From: Paraburkholderia sediminicola
Lineage (GTDB): Bacteria > Pseudomonadota > Gammaproteobacteria > Burkholderiales > Burkholderiaceae
NCBI RefSeq assembly: GCF_902859805.1
Contig: NZ_CADIKC010000011.1
Span: 124,001 to 188,000 of the forward strand
Direction of reading: 5' to 3'
DNA: 64,000 bases
In this document: positions 37,809 to 46,424 of the stretch, piece after piece
Layout: each line of letters starts with the position of its first letter
How positions within the stretch are numbered: position 1 is the stretch's first letter
The notes under the pieces: generated by a model
The model's input: the letters and a program-made list of their open reading frames with translations, nothing else
What the model was told of the DNA's origin: nothing
Database searches by the model: none
Translations under genes and position numbers: made by a program

Positions 37809-39458
37809 CTAGGTATGCAGCGTGGACCAAGTGCTCAACGACTCCAACCAACCGGCATCGGCTTGCGAGTCGGCTGCCACAATGAGTCTAAAGCGAGGCA
37901 GATCGGCCACTCGGGCTTGGACGAGCCGCCCGATTGTGGATAGGAACGCTGCTCGGGATTTGCCAGGCGACGCCATCACACATACGGAAATTTCAGGAAC
38001 GGAGTTCCTAGGAAGCAAGAACCCGTGGACGCACAAGACTTTCTCATCTCTAGCGACGAATTTCTGCAGGGCAAGGTCGCGTGCCGCTGGAGATTCGTCC
38101 GCAGTTACGGCTCTGGCCTTCACGCCCTCGACCAGCAGAAGACCGGCGAAAAGCCGTGCGTTCTCGGCTGTTGTTGCATAGAAAACAACGCGTCCCCGAC
38201 TCTTGGACTCCTTCTTCAGAATTTTCAAAAGGTGTTCGTTGCGTTCAACGTTGTTGCCCAGCTCGTTGACGTAGGTGTGATCAAAATCGAGTGTATCGTC
38301 GTTGGTCGGTGGGGATGAGGCATCCGCCGACGCGTTTGTGGACGACGTGCTCGTGAGATTCACAACCGTACCGTCGATGTCCGTGAAATCGCCAACCTGA
38401 CGAAGCGACTGCAATCCGTCGTTCGCCGCGATCGTGATGCAAGCGTCCGGAAAGGCATCCATCAAAGCACTCTGATTGGCTCCCGGGGGAAAGGCGGTGC
38501 CAGATGTCGCTAGTATTCCCACCGCTCTGAATTCCCCACCCGCGGACATCCTTCGAACGATCTCGGCCCCGACAGGATGAACACGATTCTCTGCATCTGC
38601 GAAGACGGCAACCGACGTAATGGAACCCAGCTTTTCAAGAGCCGAGTTCTCCGCGCTGAGTTGGAGAATGTCGATGACCGCTATTGCCCCTCCGAGCTGA
38701 TCTAGGTCGCGCACGGGGTGGTCACCGTAGAGCTGGAGAATGGTCGTGTCGCGCGAACCCAGTTGTCGCCACACCTCTTGTAATTCAAGGAAGGCCTCGT
38801 CACACATGGCTTCGCCTGGCGCCAGCCAGATGATCGAACGGTCATCGGCTTCCGAACGATAGAGATCGAGCGCTGCAGTGACGACTAACCGAAGTTTTCC
38901 TGCTCCGAATGGCATGTGGACCAAGACGGATACGGGCGGGTTGGCGATGGCTCGACGAAGCTCGCGAAATGCATTCAGTTGATGCGCGTGAAGCTTGTGC
39001 GAGGCAACGGTTTTCTGAGACCCCTCGGATGGCTCAAGAGGCTCCTCGAGCTCGTCAATCTCCACACCATACCACCTGTCGAGAATCTCCAGGTTGCTTG
39101 GCTCTGCGTCGAAGTCGATGGCACTCAACGTTCGGAGGGGCGAGATCGCCGGCATCTGGAGCAAGTCGCACAGCTCCGATGCCTCCGAGTTGTTCAGTTT
39201 GGACAGCAAGAGACTTCGAATGTGCTGCTTTCGTAACGCACCGCGTTCGCCGTGCAAGCTAACGATGAAATAGGCGAGACCGTTTGGACTGGTCACATCT
39301 GTACCCATCTTGCCGAGCAAGGCCATGATCGAGGGGCCTAACAAGGCAGTGAGGGCGCTCGCGTGGTTTCTCGCAAGGTGTGCCATAAGCCGCGTCATCG
39401 TGGTCACACGAGACGATCCCGGGGTTGAAGAGGCATCTGGAATGTCAAGTGGTGCCAT
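37809..39458 (-). CDS. Degenerate SF2 helicase-like protein, 549 aa
   Basis: The outline of a superfamily 2 helicase is visible: Q-motif-like KLHAHQLNAFRELRRAI (155-171), motif I position PFGAGKLR (183-190), motif II position FADAENRVH (286-294), motif III-like TSGTAF (319-323), motif IV RVVFYATTAENA and motif VI TIGRLVQAR. Motif I lacks the Thr/Ser after GAGK and motif II lacks a DEAH/DExx sequence, so ATP hydrolysis is doubtful. It overlaps the translocase gene by 14 bp. It may be a structural or DNA-binding subunit that depends on the ATPases beside it. Confidence 0.6.
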   Translation of the reverse strand: MAPLDIPDASSTPGSSRVTTMTRLMAHLARNHASALTALLGPSIMALLGKMGTDVTSPNGLAYFIVSLHGERGALRKQHIRSLLLSKLNNSEASELCDLLQMPAISPLRTLSAIDFDAEPSNLEILDRWYGVEIDELEEPLEPSEGSQKTVASHKLHAHQLNAFRELRRAIANPPVSVLVHMPFGAGKLRLVVTAALDLYRSEADDRSIIWLAPGEAMCDEAFLELQEVWRQLGSRDTTILQLYGDHPVRDLDQLGGAIAVIDILQLSAENSALEKLGSITSVAVFADAENRVHPVGAEIVRRMSAGGEFRAVGILATSGTAFPPGANQSALMDAFPDACITIAANDGLQSLRQVGDFTDIDGTVVNLTSTSSTNASADASSPPTNDDTLDFDHTYVNELGNNVERNEHLLKILKKESKSRGRVVFYATTAENARLFAGLLLVEGVKARAVTADESPAARDLALQKFVARDEKVLCVHGFLLPRNSVPEISVCVMASPGKSRAAFLSTIGRLVQARVADLPRFRLIVAADSQADAGWLESLSTWSTLHT

Positions 39459-42400
39459 GCGCTGATTTCGGGGAGTTGTCGAGGGAAATCGCCGTCACTG
39501 CTGCGGCGATATCATCGTCAGACAGAAAGGGGGCCTGCGCGAACACCAACCCCTGCTCGCCATTGAGCTTCGCAGCAAGGTGCCCACGGCCAAGCAAGAG
39601 CTCAGCGCCCGGTCTGTCGAGCGCGATTTTGGAGGTGGCCTCGCTTGAAACTTTGAGGATGAGGCGGTTGCCAAGATTTTCGCGCAATTGCATCGGCATG
39701 ACGTCCTTGTCGGGGCGCTGCGCTGCGAAGATCAGATGGATGCCAGCAGCGCGAGCCTTTACGCCCAATCGCTGTACCGCGGCGCCCACGGCAGACTTGT
39801 ATCCGTCGTCGAACATCCAGTCCGCGAATTCGTCATGCACAAGGAAGACCATGGGCAAACGCTCGTCGGCCGCAACTTTGGCGTTGTAGGTCGGCAGGTC
39901 GCGCGCGCGGGCCTTAGCGAAGGCGCGATAGCGTTCCTCCATTTCCTGAACCAAAGCCTCGAGGACTTCTGCTGCCTTCTCCTTTGTCGTCACAATTTCG
40001 CTGCGCATGTGCGGCAGTTCGGCAAGCGGCGCGTAGTCCACGCCCATCTTCGGATCGATTAAGATGATCTGCGCAAGATCCTTCGAGTTGGTCGCGGCGA
40101 TGTCCAAAAGCAGGGCCTGGATCAGTACCGACTTGCCGCTACCGGTGGCACCCGCCACCAGGGAGTGCGGCTCGTGGGAGGAGAGGCCACCGAACTCTGC
40201 GCCGAGGTTCAGATACAACAACGCACCGTTGATTTCTTGGAGCCCCAAGAGGAATGACGTGTTGATGCCGGCGACGTTGCGATTGATCTCACGACGCGAC
40301 CACAGCTCCCAAAGCGATACCGCTTGACGCTTGGAGCCGGCGACCGTCACCACAATCTCGCCAGGCTTGGGCTGAACCGTCACTAAGTTGATCGCGTGAG
40401 TGGTCAGCAATTGGGTGCGCTTGTTCTCGATATCCTCGACGCGCAGCCTGTCTGAGCCGGCCAATCGCACCAAGCAGCCGTTCGGCGTCAAACGCACGCC
40501 TAGAATCGAAGCCTGCAGACCGTAGCTGTTCAGCGCGGACTTAAGCTTCTTTTTCACCTCCTCGGCCCATTCCTCCCGCTCAGCGTCCGCTTGCCCTCCG
40601 CCGGCAAATTTAGCGGCTACCAGAGCAGAAAGCGAAGAGCCAAGATCGGTGGACAATGCTGGGGTTGAGACCGGCACCGACGCTACAGCGTTGGTTGAGG
40701 CTTCGACCTGTTCTTGCGCCGGTGCGTCGTGCTCAGTAGCGAGGCCGTTTGATTGAGGCAAGGCGTTTGCATCTGCCACAATGGTTAGAGCTTGGTCGTC
40801 GGAAGACACTGAGGCACCATTGGCGAGCTGGCCTATGGCCGCGAGCCACGGCACCCGCGCGGCTGGCTTCTTGAAACAGTGTCCAGCCCACGGTTGGTGA
40901 GGGCCAAGCCCGGCCCGGCTTTCGAAACCGCTATTCCCCTTCGCATAGGCCTCGCCAAGCTTGCGCAGATCATGCCTGTCAAAAACTTCCTGCCAAGCTT
41001 GAACGCCTTCAGCGTCGTCGAGCAGCTCTTGGTCGGAGGCAGACGCGGAGCCTGCATCCGAGGTATGAACATAGACCTGTGAATAGCCGCGGAGCGAAAT
41101 CTCCACGTCGCCTTCGCGCAGCTTCGCCCTCGCCCGCTCCATGAGACCCGTCATGCCTGGCGGGATCTCGGCGTCGATAAGCATATCCGCCAAGCGAGCG
41201 AGCCACACGTCGCGATCGAGGCGCCCCGGGTCGCCAAAGAGAGCCTCCCGGAACATGCCCAACGTTGCCAGGAGCTGATCCTTAGAATCTCGGCGGGCCT
41301 TAGCCAGTCCATCTGCCCCAACATACTTTGACTCGACGATCGAAATAACGACACGGATTCCATCGTCTCGCTCCTCGACATTAAGCGCGAGGATGTCGGC
41401 GATGCGGCTTTCAGGTTGCGACAGCCAGCTCGCGTAGTCGTCGAGCAAAAAGTACGCAGTCACTACTTGACCACCAGCGGCGGAAGCCTTGAACTCCTCT
41501 GCGAGCAAGTAGCGGCTGAGGACCAAGCCGATCATTTCCCCTGCAGAGACGCCGCGCTTAGCCGCACGAAGCACAATGTCGCCGGAGACAGACAGCGCGT
41601 CACGTTTTGCCTTGGCGGCAGCAGCCTCAAGCTGATCGGGATCAAGCTGCAGATTCAGCTCTTCCAAGCGACGACGTACTAGCACGCCGAGTAGCCGCAG
41701 CTCGGAGGTCGAGCTGACGATCATGTTGCGGCCGTTGGTCGAGCCACGACGGTAGCGCACCACCGTGATGTCGTTGTGTTGAAGCTGTCGCTTGTCCAGC
41801 AGCTCATCGTAGGTCGCTACCCATTCCGCCAAATCATGCGCGTCCTTGATCATGCCGGCCAAGGCGGGGCTTTGAAGCGAGATACGACGGGCGGGCAGGT
41901 ATCGCTCGTCGGGCAAGGCGTCGGTCTGGCGGCAGACCGCGGCAACGGCGGACACATAAGCCCAGCCCGACGCGGTCTGCCAAGGGCATGTCAAAAATGT
42001 CGTCGATTTGAGTTCGTTCTCGCCCGAGACACTACGATACGACAATCGCGAAGGGGCGTGGTCCAGATTGGGACGATCGTTGGTCCATGGAACCGGCAGC
42101 CATTCCGACTGTGCTGCACGGGCAACCACATCATGCAAAAAAGCCACGTCGAAGGCCTTAAAGCCTTGCTCGCTTTCGCCGGGTGTAGCCGAGATCGGAG
42201 TTACGGAGATGCGCAATTTCGAGATGAAGTTGTCACTAGTCTCGCTAACCACCGGCAGGTCAGGATCATCGCCAGCCTTGTTCACCAGCTCCCCATATAC
42301 GCTGCGAAGCTTCGCCGGATCCGAGTGGCGCACAGACACGCTGCATTGAAGCTTTCCATCGGCTTGAATCGACGAAAGCTCCCTCACAGTCGCTAGCGGT

Positions 42401-44877
42401 AACTCCGCCGCATCTGCGTTGTAAAGCACTACACTCAGATTGGAGGCCTCATGCGGCTGCAATCCGATGTAGCGTTCCAAAAGCTCGCGCGCTTGCTTTG
42501 CAGCGGCGGCCGGTTCGACATCGGTCATTGCGTCTGCGGTTCCGCGTGTAGGCGACTCCAAAAGACTGTAGCCGTTGACTGTGCTGCTTTCCGAGACGAG
42601 CGTTGAAGCACCCGCGCGTTTGAGAATTGCAATTTCGGGATAGAACGGATGCGCAATCTCGTCGGAGAGCTCCCGCATAAAGATTTCGCGGTCGCCATAA
42701 AGAATGCTATCGCTTGACAACAAGTGAGTGGCGAAGCCCGCCACGCGCCGAGACTTCACGGCCAGCGCCTTCATCCTCTCAGGATGCCACGGAGGGATGA
42801 TCAACGCCGGATTGTCTCCCGCCACGCGGACCGTGCCAACGGAGAGGACCTCGGAGACCAAGCGTGAACGGCAAACGTCACCGCGTGCATGAGCCATCAA
42901 GAACGTCAGGAGCAAGCCAAAGGACTCCGCCTGGCGCATGACGGCCTCGCCATGGACGCCCGTGGACACGAAGTCCTCCATCGCTTTGATGTACTGCTCC
43001 TCGAACTTGTCCCAAGTGTCTCGAATCTCGTCACGTTGCTGCGGCGTGATTCGGCCATCCTCCGAAAGCTCTTTGATTCGCCCTTTAACATCCTGACGAA
43101 GGCTGCGCAGCTTGTTGGCCGCAGGGACTAAAGAACCGGCATCCGTCGAATAAGTAGCCTCCAAGGTCCCGGTGTCGAGCAGCGAGACGTTCTGGACGCC
43201 GCCCTTCTTACTCACGAGCCTGCGGGAAACCTCCGTGCAACCAACGCCGCCCTTCTCAAGGAGGCGGCGCATGTCGGCAACCATTGATAAGCCGATCGAT
43301 GTTGACTTGTAGCTCCAAAGGAGTTGCGTCTTGGCCAAGATCGTTTCTTTGCCATTGGCAACCTGCACCAACGCGACGTCGAATTTGATCTGCAACGCTG
43401 CTCGCGAAAGCGAAGCGTTCGGTCGGATCTTGTTCTTCTTGTCGTTGCGCAGCTCTTTTTCCTTGGCGAAAAAGGCTTCGTAGTCGAAGAGTGGATCTGG
43501 CAAGTTCGCGTTGCCAAGCCGCTCAACCTTCCAATCCGCTCTGGAGCCCATCAGCTCCTTCAAACCGCGGTACATCGCGGAGAAATACGTTCCAGCGTCA
43601 TAGTTGAAGCGCTCGCGCCACTCCTTCCGCCCCTTGGTAACGGTAAAGCGCAAGATGCGCTCACCCTCTGGTTCACGCAGGCCCGCATGTAGGCTATTGA
43701 CCACACGTGCGAAGCCGTCAAAAAAGTCATTGCACTCGATGGGTTTACCATACAAGGCCTTTTCCCAACGGGCACAAAGCTTCGCATCTTGCTCGAGCAA
43801 TCGGCGATGCTTAACGAAGAATTCCTCGTCTTCCTCATTAAAGTCCGAACGGCGTTCGCGCGATTTTAAGTCATCAAGGAGTGTGCGGCTCTCGGCATCG
43901 AGGGAATTCTCCTGATCGCAGTCTTGGTCGAAAAAACGGATCGTAGAGTCGGCCAAACCAAGCTGCTTTTCCTTGGGCTTATCGAAGGCCAAGTAAACGC
44001 CGTCACTTTCCCATTCGAATTGCGCCAGTGTCGCTGCCGCCTCTTGATCGCCAGCGGCAGCTGCAACGAATTCCTCCAACGCCTGTCGCGCACCATCGGT
44101 AATATCCGACTCATTAGCTTTGATGCGCTCTAAAAGCTCTTCAGCGTCGAGCAACTGGCCGTTCTGCCGAAGCTTCTTGAGCAGTGGCGCACGCTGAGTG
44201 AAAAGCTTGACGAAGGCCTTCTGCCACGGCTTGCGTGTCGCCCCGAACGTCTTAGCGTTCGAAAAAAAAGAGCTATCCCTAGGAAGCCCTGCTCGAGGCA
44301 GGGCGAAACCGACTGCGTCGCGGATAGCCAAGCCACGGGTAGACATGGCTTCGACAATGTCGGCACAAAACTCGCCAAGCTGGACAAGCGAAAGTTCGGA
44401 GGAAGAAAGCAGTCCGCCAATCGCTGCGTGAAATACTGCGCGGTCTTCGGGGACCGGCGAGACGCCGCCCGCGTACAACGAAGCCTCGACCCAAAGCTCG
44501 GGGTTGGCGCGCATTTCTTTGGCGCCAATGGCCATTACATGGCCCAGTGTATCTGCGAGGTTGTGTTCGTTCCCGTTGGCGGTGAGAATCGCCGCCTTGG
44601 AAGTCACGGCGTTGTTGCGCACATACCCTGCGTTGTGAGAGATCAGGATCTCCGCTGGGAGGCCCTGGCTTTCGACCAACGCCTCAGGGATCATAAGCTC
44701 CACGTGCGCGAACAGTTCGGGATTTGCCAAGACCGCCCGCGCCACTGCAGCGATTTGGCCGGCGGAGAGTTTGTCGAGCCGAAAGAGCGCTGCCGAATCG
44801 CCCGGCTGGTCAGGATTCGAAATGCGCTTGGCGAGGATGTCTGCGCCGACGCGTCCAATAATGCGATCGGTCAGCAT
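39445..44877 (-). CDS. Giant FtsK/SpoIIIE-type DNA translocase, DptH/SspH-like, 1810 aa
   Basis: About 1500 residues of unrecognised N-terminal sequence precede a C-terminal FtsK/HerA-type motor: Walker A GATGSGKSVLIQ (about 1575), ILIDPKMGVDY, Walker B MVFLVHDEFADWM (about 1680) and AAGIHLIFAAQRP. Length and end-placed motor fit DptH of the Dnd PT-dependent restriction system, and by gene order the SspH component of SspFGH. Such proteins travel on DNA and act on phage DNA lacking the sulfur mark. The start overlaps the upstream gene by 7 bp. Confidence 0.65.
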   Translation of the reverse strand: MLTDRIIGRVGADILAKRISNPDQPGDSAALFRLDKLSAGQIAAVARAVLANPELFAHVELMIPEALVESQGLPAEILISHNAGYVRNNAVTSKAAILTANGNEHNLADTLGHVMAIGAKEMRANPELWVEASLYAGGVSPVPEDRAVFHAAIGGLLSSSELSLVQLGEFCADIVEAMSTRGLAIRDAVGFALPRAGLPRDSSFFSNAKTFGATRKPWQKAFVKLFTQRAPLLKKLRQNGQLLDAEELLERIKANESDITDGARQALEEFVAAAAGDQEAAATLAQFEWESDGVYLAFDKPKEKQLGLADSTIRFFDQDCDQENSLDAESRTLLDDLKSRERRSDFNEEDEEFFVKHRRLLEQDAKLCARWEKALYGKPIECNDFFDGFARVVNSLHAGLREPEGERILRFTVTKGRKEWRERFNYDAGTYFSAMYRGLKELMGSRADWKVERLGNANLPDPLFDYEAFFAKEKELRNDKKNKIRPNASLSRAALQIKFDVALVQVANGKETILAKTQLLWSYKSTSIGLSMVADMRRLLEKGGVGCTEVSRRLVSKKGGVQNVSLLDTGTLEATYSTDAGSLVPAANKLRSLRQDVKGRIKELSEDGRITPQQRDEIRDTWDKFEEQYIKAMEDFVSTGVHGEAVMRQAESFGLLLTFLMAHARGDVCRSRLVSEVLSVGTVRVAGDNPALIIPPWHPERMKALAVKSRRVAGFATHLLSSDSILYGDREIFMRELSDEIAHPFYPEIAILKRAGASTLVSESSTVNGYSLLESPTRGTADAMTDVEPAAAAKQARELLERYIGLQPHEASNLSVVLYNADAAELPLATVRELSSIQADGKLQCSVSVRHSDPAKLRSVYGELVNKAGDDPDLPVVSETSDNFISKLRISVTPISATPGESEQGFKAFDVAFLHDVVARAAQSEWLPVPWTNDRPNLDHAPSRLSYRSVSGENELKSTTFLTCPWQTASGWAYVSAVAAVCRQTDALPDERYLPARRISLQSPALAGMIKDAHDLAEWVATYDELLDKRQLQHNDITVVRYRRGSTNGRNMIVSSTSELRLLGVLVRRRLEELNLQLDPDQLEAAAAKAKRDALSVSGDIVLRAAKRGVSAGEMIGLVLSRYLLAEEFKASAAGGQVVTAYFLLDDYASWLSQPESRIADILALNVEERDDGIRVVISIVESKYVGADGLAKARRDSKDQLLATLGMFREALFGDPGRLDRDVWLARLADMLIDAEIPPGMTGLMERARAKLREGDVEISLRGYSQVYVHTSDAGSASASDQELLDDAEGVQAWQEVFDRHDLRKLGEAYAKGNSGFESRAGLGPHQPWAGHCFKKPAARVPWLAAIGQLANGASVSSDDQALTIVADANALPQSNGLATEHDAPAQEQVEASTNAVASVPVSTPALSTDLGSSLSALVAAKFAGGGQADAEREEWAEEVKKKLKSALNSYGLQASILGVRLTPNGCLVRLAGSDRLRVEDIENKRTQLLTTHAINLVTVQPKPGEIVVTVAGSKRQAVSLWELWSRREINRNVAGINTSFLLGLQEINGALLYLNLGAEFGGLSSHEPHSLVAGATGSGKSVLIQALLLDIAATNSKDLAQIILIDPKMGVDYAPLAELPHMRSEIVTTKEKAAEVLEALVQEMEERYRAFAKARARDLPTYNAKVAADERLPMVFLVHDEFADWMFDDGYKSAVGAAVQRLGVKARAAGIHLIFAAQRPDKDVMPMQLRENLGNRLILKVSSEATSKIALDRPGAELLLGRGHLAAKLNGEQGLVFAQAPFLSDDDIAAAVTAISLDNSPKSAHGTT

Positions 44878-46424
44878 TCCGCCACTCCCTTGAACGCGAA
44901 CGGATTTTCAACAAACGAGCATGAATCAGAGAGCCTGCGGACCAAACCCAATCCAACAAGTCTGGCTTCGAGGTTATCCCGGTTCTCGCTGAGCTCCTCC
45001 TGGTCAACTAGCTTGGCATCGACCAAGCGCACACCTTCCGCGTCACCCAACACCAGACCATAGCGTCGCTTGGCTTCAGCAAGAAACTCATCAAATTGCA
45101 TGCGATCTTCCACAATGGCGACCACAATCGATTTAAGCAATCTGTCATTGGGTGCGTACCGTGTTCGGCGAGATAGCCGTCGCGAACTGAGTCCGATCGC
45201 ACGCGACCAAGACGCATGAATCTTCCCGACGTGCTGCTGGTGGCGTGCGAGTGCGAGCTCCACGAGATCTCCGACGAGGGCGTCTGGACTTTTTCCGGTA
45301 TAGTCCTCGTCGTCGCCGCCATCTAGTGACGGCCACTGGAAGCGTTCACGCATAAGCTTCACTCGCTCAGCCTCCGGGAATTCACTCGAGGCAGCGTCGT
45401 TCCAGAGAGGGTCCTGCCGAATTGACTCGACATATGTGCGCACTGCCTTAGCGGGCAACCCCTGATTGAACTGATAGCTATCGCCCGAGAGTGCTCTGAC
45501 CTTCGTGCGCTCCTTGGAGACGATTTCGCAGACAATCTCAACAGGATCGTCGTCGCCCGCGATCCGCTTGGCCCGTTCGAGCAAGTAAAGCAGCATATTC
45601 AGGCCAGAGATGGCAATTAGGTGCTCCAAGGCATCGTAGATCGGCATGTCCCTGCCGAGAATGGATAGCCAGTCTTCACAAATTCGGTCAAACCGCGCGT
45701 TGGCAACCTCGGGCAAATAGCCGGAAGACCGCGGGTCGTCGGCTAGCTGAGGTGCACCTTGCAGTGCACGCGCCAGTCGATTCATCGGAGCCTCGCGGTC
45801 GAATAGGCGCCTCGCCAAGGTGTCGCCGAGCTCCGCTCCCTGTTTCGCTCGGGTGAGCATTAGATAGAGCAGCTCGCCAGTGCGCGCGAAAAAGCGGCGG
45901 TCGTTACTCATCTTGCCGCGCGAGTCAATTTCCAAGTCCTCGTAGAGGGCATCGGGACCGAAAGGGAAGACGAATTTCGAACTCCAACGCTTGTTGCTAC
46001 GGGACTCGAATGAGGAGGAGCGCAACAGCTCGATGGCCTTGGCAAAATCGTCGAAGTTTGAGAACGAGTGACGCAGGTAGACCATGTCGTCGTCGCCGTT
46101 ACCCGTCTTGCCCTGGTCAAACTTCTCAAACCACTGCTTCCATTTCTCCGCGTCTGGCAGGGCGCTTTCGGCAATGGATTCGACGTAAGGGTTATTAAAG
46201 AGTAGGCCGCGCAGCCGGATTTGACGTTGCGGTTGAAATTTGACCGCGCCACCCAAACCTTCTTGAGGGCGAAGAGGCTTGCCCAAGTTCGAACCGAGCA
46301 CGCCCAAAAACTCAAGTACAGTCAAATGCGGAAGCTGCTCGTCGTAGAGGCGGTGGCCCCAGATGTTCTCGTCGACGCAAAAGTCGACGCTCTTGATCTC
46401 TGGACGCTTGATGATCTCGCTCAT
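44871..46424 (-). CDS. DptG/SspG-position protein of the PT restriction operon, 517 aa
   Basis: I see no nucleotide-binding or catalytic motif. The protein is soluble, mixed helical, with aromatic-rich N-terminal segments (ENIWGHRLYDEQLPHLT) and a conserved-looking FPFGPDALYEDLEIDSRGK block. It is placed between the P-loop protein and the translocase with 4- and 7-bp overlaps, which corresponds to DptG/SspG in the equivalent three-gene cassettes. Assignment is by position and size, not by recognised sequence. Confidence 0.5.
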   Translation of the reverse strand: MSEIIKRPEIKSVDFCVDENIWGHRLYDEQLPHLTVLEFLGVLGSNLGKPLRPQEGLGGAVKFQPQRQIRLRGLLFNNPYVESIAESALPDAEKWKQWFEKFDQGKTGNGDDDMVYLRHSFSNFDDFAKAIELLRSSSFESRSNKRWSSKFVFPFGPDALYEDLEIDSRGKMSNDRRFFARTGELLYLMLTRAKQGAELGDTLARRLFDREAPMNRLARALQGAPQLADDPRSSGYLPEVANARFDRICEDWLSILGRDMPIYDALEHLIAISGLNMLLYLLERAKRIAGDDDPVEIVCEIVSKERTKVRALSGDSYQFNQGLPAKAVRTYVESIRQDPLWNDAASSEFPEAERVKLMRERFQWPSLDGGDDEDYTGKSPDALVGDLVELALARHQQHVGKIHASWSRAIGLSSRRLSRRTRYAPNDRLLKSIVVAIVEDRMQFDEFLAEAKRRYGLVLGDAEGVRLVDAKLVDQEELSENRDNLEARLVGLGLVRRLSDSCSFVENPFAFKGVAEC

